DNA of 14,910 nt from CAYFJO01 sp964343305 (GCA_964343305.1 CAYFJO010000268.1:1-14910); one strand, 5' to 3'; positions 1 through 8,427 are shown, counted from the first letter of the stretch. A program made the numbers and translations. The notes: generated by a model from the letters alone, not told the origin.

Positions 1-38
1 CCGCAAAAACGTAACAGCACTGACAGCTTCAAAAGACT

Positions 39-53
39 GCCCCTAAAAGGGGC
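39..53. repeat. Short GC hairpin, 5-bp stem
   Basis: The arms GCCCC and GGGGC flank the loop TAAAA, a perfect 5-bp stem. It lies in the non-coding stretch 1-242 ahead of the truncated racemase. No T-tract follows, so a terminator role is not supported. The only other ORF noticed here is a 47-codon frame (56-199) with no recognisable content, which I do not call a gene. Confidence 0.3.
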
Positions 54-220
54 CGATGAATCGGATGGACGTTCTTCCGTGTGTCGCCACTTATCCGCGA
101 AGCATGCGACGACGGCCTGGATCGCAAGGCCCAAGATCGCTTCGCGATGAGCAGGTAGTTACTATAAATCAACACAACGCGCCTAACCGTTTTCAATAAC
201 GCGGGAACGGCGGAGCCTAG

Positions 221-245
221 TGAGTACTCACCAGCAGAGCTGGTG
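221..245. repeat. Adjacent palindromes at the racemase truncation point
   Basis: A perfect 10-nt palindrome, TGAGTACTCA (221-230), abuts and slightly overlaps a perfect hairpin. The hairpin is CACCAGC (229-235), loop AGA, GCTGGTG (239-245). Similarity to proline racemases fades out just here. The structure may mark a rearrangement or excision scar, or may be coincidental. Its position relative to the truncated gene is seen directly; its role is inference. Confidence 0.4.
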
Positions 246-635
246 GTTTACGAAGTTGAATTAGATCGACAGGAAATCACCGGTGAAGGCGGAGCGGAAA
301 TCGATCACATCGAATTCTTCGGTCCACCGATTTTGCCCGATGCCAACAGCCGCAACTTTGTGTATTGCCCTGGTGGTGCTTATGCCCGTTCCTCTTGCGG
401 AACGGGCACGAGCGCCAAGCTCGCGTGCCTGGCGGCCGATGGGAAACTACGGCCGGGCGATGTGTGGATTCAGGAAAGCGTCATTGGAAGTCGCTTCTCA
501 GCGAGTTACCGGCAAGCTGATTCGGGACGAATCATCCCGACAATTTTCGGTCGCGCTTTTGTGTGTAGCGAAGGGACGATGATCCAGCAACTCGGTGACC
601 CATATAAGCACGGCATCAGCGGGAGCACGGCATGA
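243..635 (+). pseudogene. 4-hydroxyproline epimerase / proline racemase family, C-terminal fragment
   Basis: The translated product has the C-terminal part of the proline racemase family: AEIDHIEFFGPP, then DANSRNFVYCPGGAYARSS, CGTGTSAKLACLAADGKL, and IIGS/VIGSR- and IIPTI-like motifs. Family members invert 4-hydroxy-L-proline or proline using two cysteines. Only the second (Cys of SSCGTGTSAK) remains. The N-terminal ~190 residues, including the first catalytic cysteine motif, are absent. Family length is about 310-335 residues; this piece is 130. The frame is open back to 168, but 168-242 shows little family similarity. The usual DRSPCGTG motif reads ARSSCGTG, losing Asp and Pro, which fits relaxed selection. 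The stop overlaps the start of the next gene (ATGA), showing an old operon. GTG 243 is only the first start codon in the frame, with no clear ribosome binding site. Probably non-functional. Confidence 0.85.
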
Positions 636-1887
636 CGTCACCTACTCGCGCCGAAAGTGCGATCGTCGTCGGTGCCGGAATTGTAGGTATTGCCTGCGCG
701 CATTATCTATCGAAAGCAGGATTGCAGGTCTCTGTGATCGATCAAGGGAAAATTGCCGGCGCCTGCTCGCACGGCAACTGCGGTTATATCTGTCCAAGTC
801 ACGTACCGCCTTTGACCGAACCTGGCGCTATCAAGATGGCCTTGCGGTCACTTCTCAATCCGCGCGCGCCGTTTCGTGTGAAGCCCAGCCTCAACCCTGC
901 CTTGTGGAAATGGATGTGGCAGTTTGCACGACGCTGCACTCATCGGCAGGTACTCATTGCGGGCAAACATCTTCAGTCGATTCTCGACGCATCCATCGAC
1001 GAGTATCGCGACTTGATTCCCAGGTTGTCACTCAACTGCGAGTGGAAGGAAGATGGCCTGCTTGATGTGCTACAAACCTAACGTGGAATGGAAAGCTTCG
1101 CTGAAACGGACCGGATGTTGACTGAAAACTTCGGAGTCACGGCTCGTCCAATCGATGGCAAGGAGCTGCCTGCGTTTGATCCTGGATTGAAATCGGGATT
1201 AGCAGGAGCGTTCCACTATCCAGACGACGCATCCGTTCGACCTGATTTATTGAATCAAGAGTGGTCCGAGCGAATTCGCGCGGACGGCGTCAAATTCATA
1301 GATCAATGTGAGTTGCAGACGATCCACAAGTCGGCAGGACGTGTTACCGAATTGAAAACGTCTCACGGAGACATGCAAGCCGACTACTTCATTTTTGCCA
1401 TGGGAGCGTGGACCACGCAATGGTCGAAGGAGCTTGAATGTCGCATCCCGATCCAGCCAGGCAAAGGTTACTCGATTACAATGTCGAAGCCGGAATCTTG
1501 CCCACGATATCCTATGCTATTTCCAGAGCACAAGGTCGGTGTCTCACCGTTTGATGATGGATTCCGACTTGGTTCAATGATGGAGTTTGCAGGTTACGAC
1601 ACGTCGATACCAGATCAACGAATCCAACAATTGCGAGAATCCGATCGGCCATTCCTCGTAGCTCAAGTCGATGGTCCGGCTCAGGAAACCCGGTACGGAT
1701 GGCGCCCAATGACATGGGAGAGCCTACCAATCATTGGTCCGCTTCCGGCGCAAAAAACACGTACCTGGCCACGGGCCACAACATGCTTGGTCTGAGCTTC
1801 GCGCCGTCCACGGGAAGACTGATTACGGAGATGATCACCGGCAAAACAACACACATTGACGCGACACCATACTCACCCGACCGGTAG
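632..1887 (+). pseudogene. FAD-dependent D-amino-acid (D-hydroxyproline) dehydrogenase, DadA/DAO family, broken
   Basis: The N-terminus carries the Rossmann FAD motif VVGAGIVGIACAHYL (about residues 12-26) followed by GACSHGNCGYICPSHVPPL, typical of DadA-like D-amino-acid dehydrogenases. The C-terminus carries GWRPMTWESLPIIG and ATGHNMLGLSFAPSTGRLI, the FAD-binding end of the family. In hydroxyproline catabolism such enzymes oxidise cis-4-hydroxy-D-proline made by the neighbouring epimerase. Two lesions break the frame. The first is an in-frame TAA at 1079-1081, between LLDVLQT and RGMESFAETD, with continuity on both sides. The second is a frame change near the A-run 1752-1757: six A are present, and a seventh would restore PAQKNTYLATGHN. 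Repaired length would be about 418 residues, normal for the family. ATG 632 follows a GGGAG site (621-625) and overlaps the upstream stop. Sequencing error is possible for the homopolymer lesion but less so for the stop. Confidence 0.88.
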
Positions 1888-1981
1888 TAATTGGCCACTT
1901 TTTGCTGGTCGGCTTGCAAAGCAAGGTCATGCTCCTCGAAGTGGTCAGCGAGCATTCCGTTTCCCCAGGTTGATTCGGGTG

Positions 1982-3502
1982 TCAGTCTGTCTCGTCGTAG
2001 AAGCGATAGTCCGGATGGTTGTACAACTGTTTGTTTGCCAGTTCAGCGATGTCTGAGTTCTTGGCGAGCCATTTCTTTCCGTGCTTTGATGTCCAGAACG
2101 GGTGATCTGCCTCAAGATGCGATGGCAGTCTCTGGATGATGGTCTCGAACTTTTCACGCTTCGCCTGATGTTCTGGGTACTGATCCACGCGCTCGTAGTC
2201 TTTCCCAAACCGACTGTCGCCGGTCAAATAGAATCGGCCGTGCGGTTTGCCATAAAACGGCGAGCGTGCTTCCAGGAGGTAACGTTGTGTTCGCAGTACC
2301 TGGACAGGGCCGGTGTAGGCGTAGATCCACTCGCGGTGAGTGTCGGTCTTGCCCTTCAGAAAGGGTAGCTGGCTTTTGCCGTCAAAGGCAACGTCTGACG
2401 GGTGTTTGATTCCCGCGATGTCGAGCAGAGTCGGCGCGATGTCTGCGAAGTCGGTTAGCTCGTCGGTGACGGCGCGCCGCTTCACACCTGGACCTTTCAT
2501 GACATACGGAACGTGAACGCCGCGCTCGACGCCGCGATCTTTCGCGGTGACCGCCGTTCCGTTGTCGGCACAGAAGATGAAGTACGTATTCTCGTAAATG
2601 CCCAGCTCTTCCGTTTTGACGATCAGTTTGCCGATCAACTTGTCCATGTGCTGAATCAGATTGACGAAGCGTTCTTTTTGCTTCCTGCTGTAATCCGCGA
2701 GTGCTTTCGTCTTTTCCTCTTTGCTCATGCCGCTCGTATCCGGCTTCTTCAATTCGATGTCCATCACCGCGCCCGCGTCAGGCGTGGTGGAGTAAGGTCC
2801 GTGAGGAATGACGGTTGGCCAGTACGCGACGAACGGCTGCTTCGTCTTGGCCCTGCGCTGCATGAAATCCATGAGGAAATCGCAGCGCTGATCGGGGCCA
2901 AAATCGTTCTCGGCGACTTCGACATACTTGCCGTTCTGGATCATCGAGGAATACCAGTAACGGACATCCGGCAGCTCGAAGTCTTTGCGCTGACCGTTGG
3001 CAATCACGTCGATGCCAAAGTGGCTCTTGATCTTATCGGGGCCTTCGTACATGCAGTATTCGTCAAACCCAACGTGCTCGTCCCACGGTTCTTTAGCGCC
3101 GCAATGCCATTTGCCGGCGACGGCCATCTTGTACCCACCGGCTCGCATCAGCTTCGCCCAACTGTGTTGAGCGGTGAACAGTGTGCCACGGGAATCGAAC
3201 GCCCACATGTCGTTGCGGAACGCGCCGGTGCGGTTGCCGTAGACACCGGTCATCAATAGCGCTCGCGACGGCCCACAGATCGCCGGTGCGAAACAGGTAC
3301 GGAACCGAACTCCCTCGTCGGCAATCCGATCAATGTTCGGTGTCTTGGCAGTGCCTGGCTGGCCATAGCATGAGAACATGTCCGCGCTGACATCGTCGGC
3401 CAGGATCAGGACGATGTTCGGCTTCTCGGCTTGTGCGTGGGTGGCGAACAAGTTGAGCGAACCGGCAAGAAACAGAGCGAAAAGGGAAATGCGTTTGTTC
3501 AT
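1982..3502 (-). CDS. Secreted formylglycine-type sulfatase 1 (CGPSR motif)
   Basis: A type I (S1) sulfatase of 506 residues that hydrolyses sulfate esters, probably on a carbohydrate. The signal peptide MNKRISLFALFLAG... ends near THAQA. Metal-site Asp-Asp is in VLILADDVS (D36, D37). The formylglycine precursor is C76 in ICGPSRALLMTG, which fits CxPSR. KWH (K131, H133), PHGPY (H234) and CADNGT (D313, N314) complete the expected active site. The start at 3502 places the signal peptide first. The frame extends upstream to 3544, but those 14 residues (MPFDGYRGTMKEVR) precede the signal peptide; a GAAAGAAG sequence just upstream serves as ribosome binding site. It is divergent from the GH42-like gene (172-nt spacer) and convergent with the broken dehydrogenase. 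The motif and overall sequence differ from the two CSPTR sulfatases, so its substrate position probably differs. Maturation needs a formylglycine-generating enzyme encoded elsewhere. The S1 subfamily was not assigned. Confidence 0.93.
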   Translation of the reverse strand: MNKRISLFALFLAGSLNLFATHAQAEKPNIVLILADDVSADMFSCYGQPGTAKTPNIDRIADEGVRFRTCFAPAICGPSRALLMTGVYGNRTGAFRNDMWAFDSRGTLFTAQHSWAKLMRAGGYKMAVAGKWHCGAKEPWDEHVGFDEYCMYEGPDKIKSHFGIDVIANGQRKDFELPDVRYWYSSMIQNGKYVEVAENDFGPDQRCDFLMDFMQRRAKTKQPFVAYWPTVIPHGPYSTTPDAGAVMDIELKKPDTSGMSKEEKTKALADYSRKQKERFVNLIQHMDKLIGKLIVKTEELGIYENTYFIFCADNGTAVTAKDRGVERGVHVPYVMKGPGVKRRAVTDELTDFADIAPTLLDIAGIKHPSDVAFDGKSQLPFLKGKTDTHREWIYAYTGPVQVLRTQRYLLEARSPFYGKPHGRFYLTGDSRFGKDYERVDQYPEHQAKREKFETIIQRLPSHLEADHPFWTSKHGKKWLAKNSDIAELANKQLYNHPDYRFYDETD

Positions 3503-3589
3503 TCGGACTTCTTTCATTGTGCCACGATAGCCGTCGAACGGCACTGCGGCGTCTGCGGGGAAACGATTCAGTGCCTAGCGAACTCGCCA

Positions 3590-3600
3590 GGTGTAACACC
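3590..3600. promoter_or_regulatory. Candidate operator palindrome between divergent genes
   Basis: GGTGTAACACC is a perfect odd-length palindrome (arms of 5, central A) in the 172-nt divergent spacer between sulfatase 1 and the GH42-like gene. Its position suits a shared regulator site. There is only one copy and no regulator gene in the window, so the function is a guess. The adjacent C followed by five T gives weak terminator resemblance, but with no loop a terminator is unlikely. Confidence 0.2.
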
Positions 3601-3660
3601 CTTTTTCGGTTGCGCACCTTAAACCGTGCGTTACGAATGAATCTTGATTGACCAGTGGAG

Positions 3661-3666
3661 TATAAT
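3661..3666 (+). promoter_or_regulatory. Possible -10 box upstream of the GH42-like gene
   Basis: A perfect TATAAT lies 8 nt before the ATG at 3675. The best upstream match, TTGATT (3644-3649), is only 11 nt away, too short for a standard sigma-70 spacer. If the box is used, the transcript would begin within a few bases of the ATG and be essentially leaderless. That would agree with the lack of a well-placed Shine-Dalgarno sequence. Confidence 0.25.
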
Positions 3667-3674
3667 CACTTCCG

Positions 3675-6302
3675 ATGTCCCTCGCCTCCGCTAGTCAGCT
3701 TCCGAATCGAAAGGAGTTGGTCCTTTGGGCTGCGTCCGTGCTTGGAGCGGCCATTTGGCCGGTCTCCGCTGACGCCCAGGATGCCGGTGTCTTTGTTCGT
3801 TTCAAACTCACCGAACCGACCGAGGTCCAATACCACATTCGCCTTGGCGGCTACATCCATAAGCCCAACTGGTATTTACCGCGCGCGGTGCTTCCTGCCG
3901 GCGCCGACAAAGACAAAACCAAGCGACTCAAGAGCGGCATTTCGACCGATTGGTTTGATCTGAAAGAGCATTGTGGCCGCGCTCTGCATGGTCGGCTGAA
4001 TCGTGCTGGAGGCGTAGCGGAGTTTCCGAATGTCACGGCACAGATCATCACGCAGCCAAGTGCCAAGCGCCTGCGGCTTGTGATTGAACTTGCCACTGCG
4101 CCCAACGAGGCGTCGGTGATTAAGAAGTTCGAGGAGACACTCAACGGTGATTTGACCAGTTTTCTCGTCTCTCCCGACCTAAAGAACGATGCCGAGGATC
4201 TGGAGACCGCCGCACAGATGACGGCACGGCGCCTTCGATGGGCTGTCGAAGCGACCGGCGGCCGGCGCATCAGCCCCAAACATCATATTATCCAGACTTC
4301 ATTTTGGAGTCCGCAGCGCCCGGAACTGAACGTCCAGGAGGCCAAGGTACTGTGGTTGCTCGGTTTCAACGTGGTCGGCGGCCAGCGACAGGAAGTTCGC
4401 GACGCATATCCAAAGGCCCTCCGCGTGCCAGGCCACACACATCATGTTCAGTTCGGCCCGGCGGCCACGCAAACATCCATCGACAAACTCATCCAACAAC
4501 ACGCAGTCAAGCAGAAAGCCGTGCTTGAGGCAGGGGTACCTTACGGTTTTGCAGACGAAATCGCTGCGCGTCCCCTCATCGGCGAAAGCGCACAGGCCCG
4601 CGAGCACTTTCATGCATGGCTGGCGGCCAAAAAGATCGCTCCCAAGAATCTAGGCGTTGCGAAACTGAGCGACGTCGTTCCGCTGGAAACGCCTGCGGCC
4701 TTCAAAGAGGCAGCAAAGCTAAACGCGCCTGCGGCCCGACGGGTCTTCTATTACACCAGCCGCTTTCGGCAGCACGCCGGAACACAGCGAATCCGCTGGC
4801 ACACGGAATCGTTTCACAGGCACTTTCCCAAGGGACCAATCACCTCCACGCTCGTCGCGGATCACCCCTACTTCGGAGGCACTGGCCTCGGCATGGGATT
4901 CCATCAAGCGGACTCCGCCTGGGGAAACTGGACGCTTGCTTTGAACTGGTTCGACCTGGCACGAGCCCAAGCGGTAGACCTGATCGGAATCGAAGACTGG
5001 ATGGGACTGCAGTACATGTACGGCCCGAACTACACTTGGGAAGGTTTTCAGTTGATGGGTTTTCAGGCATCGATGATGCGGTCGGGCGGCCGCAGCCAAA
5101 CGCCGATCATCTGCTGGATCACGCCGAGCGACGAGACGAACCTGCGTCTGAAGTCGTTTTCGTCACTCGCCCAGGGCGCGAAGCATTTCTTCTATTGGAC
5201 CTACGGGCCAACCGCAACAAGCACCGAAAACTACTGGTCCGACCTGCGCGGCTCGTACGACGGCATTGCACGCGTCACGAAACAGCTTGCCGCAGCCGAA
5301 CACCTGATTCACCCGGGCGAGTTGCGACAGACGCGCGTGGCACTGCTTTATTCGATCAGTTCGGATCTGTGGCAACCGTACAACTATCGTCACATGCTCG
5401 AGCGACGCGGTACTTACTTGTCGTTGGTCCACGATCAGTACACCGTCGACATGCTCACCGAGGAGGACATCGAAGCCGGGCGACTTAAGCAGTACAAGGC
5501 GCTCTATGCGACCGATCCGTGCATCTCGGTGGCGGCGACCGCGGCCATCAGCCGCTGGGTTCGTGGCGGCGGTCATCTCTACGGTTCAGGCACCGCCGGA
5601 TCCCGAAACGAATTCAATGAGCCCGTGGACGGGCTCGCCCAGGTCTTCGGCATCCAGGCCAATCCGAAAGCAACACCACAACCGGGCAACTACCGGACGC
5701 GCGGCCACTTGAACAAGATTCCTCACCTCGATCAGATCAAGTTGCGCTCCGCTGACTCGATGCCGTCAGCAGGCTTCGACGTCATCGGTCTGAAGGTCGC
5801 CGCACAAACCAAGGGCGGCGACGCCGTTGGCCAATTCCAGGATGGCTCCCCCGCAGTCGTTTCCAATGAGTTCGGCAAGGGTCGGTCAATTTTTGTCGCC
5901 ACGACGCCCGGAATCAGCTACATCAAGGACGCCAAGTTCGCGGCCCGGGAGTTGGCCGAAAAGTGGCCAGACGCGCACCGCAACTTCATCAATCACCTGG
6001 CCGACCGAAGCGGCGCGAACCGAGCGTTGTTGCTCTCGCATTCTGTGGTCGAAGCAGGCGTTTATGAAGCACCCAAAGGGATCGCCGTGGTGCTGGCCAA
6101 TTTCACCTACGAACCTGTCGATCGGTTAGAGGTGATCCTGCCTGTGCGAAAACCAGTTCGTTCGGTGCGCATGGCCTCATCAATGATCCCGGTGGAATTC
6201 AAGATCGTTCCGGCGGCCGAACGTTTCAAAGCCGATGGTTACAACAAGGCGGTCCAGTTCACGATAAAGCTCGGACTCGACGAGATTGTCTTAGTGCAGT
6301 AG
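3675..6302 (+). CDS. Secreted GH42-like glycoside hydrolase (barrel + trimerisation-type domain)
   Basis: An exported protein of 875 residues, start ATG 3675, with a signal-peptide-like segment ELVLWAASVLGAAIWPVSA (residues 14-32). Residues ~35-165 form a beta-rich N-terminal domain. Residues ~200-545 resemble a clan GH-A TIM barrel; the stretch GAKHFFYWTYGPTATSTE (501-518) is typical of GH42-like enzymes. Residues ~553-770 (VALLYSISSDLW, YKALYATDP, ISRWVRGGGHL, FGKGRSIFVATTPG) match the amidotransferase-like trimerisation domain of GH42 beta-galactosidases. A short beta domain ends the protein. No classical GH42 Asn-Glu acid/base motif is seen. The best acidic candidates are E295 (GFADEIA) and E440 (LIGIEDWMG), by position only. 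Enzymatic activity and sugar specificity are inferred, not shown. The context of sulfatases suggests a role on a sulfated polysaccharide. No strong ribosome binding site precedes the start. Confidence 0.65.
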   Translation: MSLASASQLPNRKELVLWAASVLGAAIWPVSADAQDAGVFVRFKLTEPTEVQYHIRLGGYIHKPNWYLPRAVLPAGADKDKTKRLKSGISTDWFDLKEHCGRALHGRLNRAGGVAEFPNVTAQIITQPSAKRLRLVIELATAPNEASVIKKFEETLNGDLTSFLVSPDLKNDAEDLETAAQMTARRLRWAVEATGGRRISPKHHIIQTSFWSPQRPELNVQEAKVLWLLGFNVVGGQRQEVRDAYPKALRVPGHTHHVQFGPAATQTSIDKLIQQHAVKQKAVLEAGVPYGFADEIAARPLIGESAQAREHFHAWLAAKKIAPKNLGVAKLSDVVPLETPAAFKEAAKLNAPAARRVFYYTSRFRQHAGTQRIRWHTESFHRHFPKGPITSTLVADHPYFGGTGLGMGFHQADSAWGNWTLALNWFDLARAQAVDLIGIEDWMGLQYMYGPNYTWEGFQLMGFQASMMRSGGRSQTPIICWITPSDETNLRLKSFSSLAQGAKHFFYWTYGPTATSTENYWSDLRGSYDGIARVTKQLAAAEHLIHPGELRQTRVALLYSISSDLWQPYNYRHMLERRGTYLSLVHDQYTVDMLTEEDIEAGRLKQYKALYATDPCISVAATAAISRWVRGGGHLYGSGTAGSRNEFNEPVDGLAQVFGIQANPKATPQPGNYRTRGHLNKIPHLDQIKLRSADSMPSAGFDVIGLKVAAQTKGGDAVGQFQDGSPAVVSNEFGKGRSIFVATTPGISYIKDAKFAARELAEKWPDAHRNFINHLADRSGANRALLLSHSVVEAGVYEAPKGIAVVLANFTYEPVDRLEVILPVRKPVRSVRMASSMIPVEFKIVPAAERFKADGYNKAVQFTIKLGLDEIVLVQ

Positions 6303-6371
6303 CGATCGTGGTCGCGAATCCCTCCACTCGGCTGCCATCCTAAGACGCGTCGGATTGGCACGCCAAAGCAG

Positions 6372-6569
6372 CTAACAATCTGATTCATGTGGTGGCCAGA
6401 ATTCATTCGCTGTGCGCAGTGACGATGACACATCCTGGATTTCGCTTCGTGCATTCGGAGTGTCATACCTGATCGTGACCGATACGACCCAAGGCGACGG
6501 CCCGTCATGAGCGGTCGCGCACGCGAGAAGCAACACGGCTGCAACTCTACTCATGATCATGGCTGTCAT
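6372..6569 (-). CDS. Short ORF with signal-peptide-like N-terminus, possible gene stub
   Basis: This 65-codon frame begins 16 nt after the sulfatase 2 stop on the same strand, the spacing used elsewhere in this operon. Its N-terminus, MIMSRVAAVLLLACATAHDG, looks like a bacterial signal peptide followed by PSPWVV, a beginning common among exported proteins. The remaining ~40 residues show no recognised domain. Start choices are ATG 6569, 6560 or 6554; none has a good ribosome binding site. It may be the 5' stub of a third exported operon gene whose remainder was deleted, or a chance ORF. The rest of the 283-nt spacer (6303-6585) shows no terminator or promoter that I can support. Confidence 0.3.
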   Translation of the reverse strand: MTAMIMSRVAAVLLLACATAHDGPSPWVVSVTIRYDTPNARSEIQDVSSSLRTANEFWPPHESDC

Positions 6570-6585
6570 GGGGCGGCGATCGAGG

Positions 6586-8412
6586 TTACCCGTCATTCTG
6601 TTTCGTGCAGTAAACGTAGTAGGCGCCGGCGACGACCTTTCGCTGTGCGTTCAGCAAATCCGCCCTGACGGTGTAATCTGCCTGTTCGAGCGGTACGTCG
6701 AAAGTGATCTTGGTGTCACTGCTGGTCACCTCTTTTACGCCCTCCCAATCTCCGACTTTGAGGCGAACATAGGCAACGGGCAGAGCTTTGAAGGCGGATC
6801 GTTGGCCAGAATAGATCAGATGGATTTTTCCTCCTGTCGCATCCCAGGCATCAACGGTCTTGTCCAGCGCAGGTATCCCGGCGATCGGGGAATCGACTTC
6901 ACTGGGCCAGCGTCTGATTTCAAATCGATAGGTCCCTTTTTCCGCAGCCGTGATGATCCACGTTCCCGACAGCTTTGCCCCCTGCGAAGTCTGGAAATGG
7001 TTCCACGGCACTTGGGGCGCGTACCAGTCCATCGACTGAAGGAAGACCTCTGGGTCGTCGGGATGACCCACGATGAACTTGACGCGATCGCGGTCATGCG
7101 GTGTCACCCGCTTCCAGTAATCGTCGAATGCCTGCTTCAATTGCATGGCGACTTCTGGGTGATCGCGGATCACGTTCCTCTTCTGGCCGGGATCTGCCAC
7201 GATGTCGTGCAACTCCCTGCCGTCAACCAGGCGCCAACGCTTGGTCATCGCGACCGCCGTTGCCCATTTCTCCCCACGAAAGGTGCGCTGTTTCTCGACG
7301 AACAGGGTCCGCCGCGGAAGCTTCGCCTCCGGCTCGAAAAGTTGCTTCCTGAAACTGCGGCCGTCGAAGTCGACCTGGCGGGGCGGCGTGAGCCCGCAAA
7401 GATCAATCAGGGTTGGCAAGACATCGAAATGAGCATTCAAGTCAGCGACGTCCGAGCCGTGTTCGAGCTGCCCAGCCGGCCAGTGAATGAAAAAGGGCAC
7501 GCGATGTCCGCCCTCGTATGCCGATCCCTTGCCGCCCTTCATTCCAGCATTGAAAAACCTCACACCAGCCGTTCCGCCGTTGTCAGTCATGAAGATCACG
7601 ATCGTATTGTCGGCCAGACTTTCATCGGCCAATGTCTGGCGAAGCAAGCCGATGTTCCGGTCGATGCGCTCGATGCCGGCAAAGAAATAGGCGACCTTCC
7701 TGTCGAGCTTTGTCTCGTATTTCTCTGTCCATGCACGGTCCGCCAACGTGTGTGGCCCATGGGGAACATACGTGCAGAGGTAAACGAAGAGAGGATTGTT
7801 GCTTCGTCGATCCTTGATGAAGTCGATGGCGGCATTGAAGAAGACGTCCGGGGCATATCCTTTCCGGAATTCGCGATCACCGTTATGCAGATAGTAGTCA
7901 TTCACGCGATCGTTCGTGAAATAGTCGTCCGTCGTGCCCGTGCCTCCATCACCCTGCCCCAGCCATTCGTCAAAACCGCGATCCATGGGACGGTAAGGGT
8001 AGTTCGAGCCAAGGTGCCACTTGCCGAACATTCCGGTGCGGTATCCGGATGCCTTGAATGCGTCAGCCATGGTCATCTCGCCAGCTCGCAGATGGTTACC
8101 GCCGGCAATGGTGTGCCACACCTTGGCGCGGTGAGCGTATTTGCCTGACATCAGTGCACCGCGCGTTGGAGAACAAGTCGGATCGACGTGAAAATTCGTG
8201 AGCCGAACGGACTGGGCGTACAACTTGTTAAGGTTCGGTGTTTGGATAACGGGGTTGCCATGACAGGCGAGATCGCCGTAGCCCTGGTCATCAGTCATGA
8301 TCAGGATCACATTCGGTTGCTGCCCGGCGGCCAGCGTGGAACTGGCAACCGCGAGAACCAGCGCGGCCAAGATGAAGAACGAGCTTATGAAATTGGTATT
8401 CTTTTCTGGCAT
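6586..8412 (-). CDS. Secreted formylglycine-type sulfatase 2 with C-terminal beta-rich extension
   Basis: A type I (S1) arylsulfatase-family enzyme of 608 residues. The signal peptide is NFISSFFILAALVLAVASS, with cleavage near TLAAG. The catalytic set is visible: D41 and D42 in IMTDDQGYGD, C80 in CSPTRGALMSG (formylglycine precursor, CxPTR), K131-W-H133, VPHGPH (H218), and D277-N278 in MTDNGG. The catalytic core ends near residue 430. About 175 further residues (from VGHPDDPEVFLQSMDWYAP) are beta-rich and may bind carbohydrate or shape the substrate cleft. That makes it clearly longer than sulfatases 1 and 3. The gene lies 15 nt after sulfatase 3 on the same strand and is probably co-transcribed with it. 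Its ribosome binding site is weak (GAAAAG), which fits translational dependence on the upstream gene. The substrate is not identifiable from sequence alone. Confidence 0.93.
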   Translation of the reverse strand: MPEKNTNFISSFFILAALVLAVASSTLAAGQQPNVILIMTDDQGYGDLACHGNPVIQTPNLNKLYAQSVRLTNFHVDPTCSPTRGALMSGKYAHRAKVWHTIAGGNHLRAGEMTMADAFKASGYRTGMFGKWHLGSNYPYRPMDRGFDEWLGQGDGGTGTTDDYFTNDRVNDYYLHNGDREFRKGYAPDVFFNAAIDFIKDRRSNNPLFVYLCTYVPHGPHTLADRAWTEKYETKLDRKVAYFFAGIERIDRNIGLLRQTLADESLADNTIVIFMTDNGGTAGVRFFNAGMKGGKGSAYEGGHRVPFFIHWPAGQLEHGSDVADLNAHFDVLPTLIDLCGLTPPRQVDFDGRSFRKQLFEPEAKLPRRTLFVEKQRTFRGEKWATAVAMTKRWRLVDGRELHDIVADPGQKRNVIRDHPEVAMQLKQAFDDYWKRVTPHDRDRVKFIVGHPDDPEVFLQSMDWYAPQVPWNHFQTSQGAKLSGTWIITAAEKGTYRFEIRRWPSEVDSPIAGIPALDKTVDAWDATGGKIHLIYSGQRSAFKALPVAYVRLKVGDWEGVKEVTSSDTKITFDVPLEQADYTVRADLLNAQRKVVAGAYYVYCTKQNDG

Positions 8413-8427
8413 GTGTTCTACTTTTCG

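Noticed and set aside
1913..1925. CTTGC-AAA-GCAAG hairpin between convergent genes, possible terminator
   Set aside because: The stem is only 5 bp and there is no T-tract on either strand. Convergent placement alone is not enough.
6553..8148. 531-codon ORF on the plus strand, antisense to sulfatase 2
   Set aside because: It is fully opposite a clear sulfatase with all active-site residues. Its own product shows no domain or signal peptide, so it is a high-GC shadow frame.
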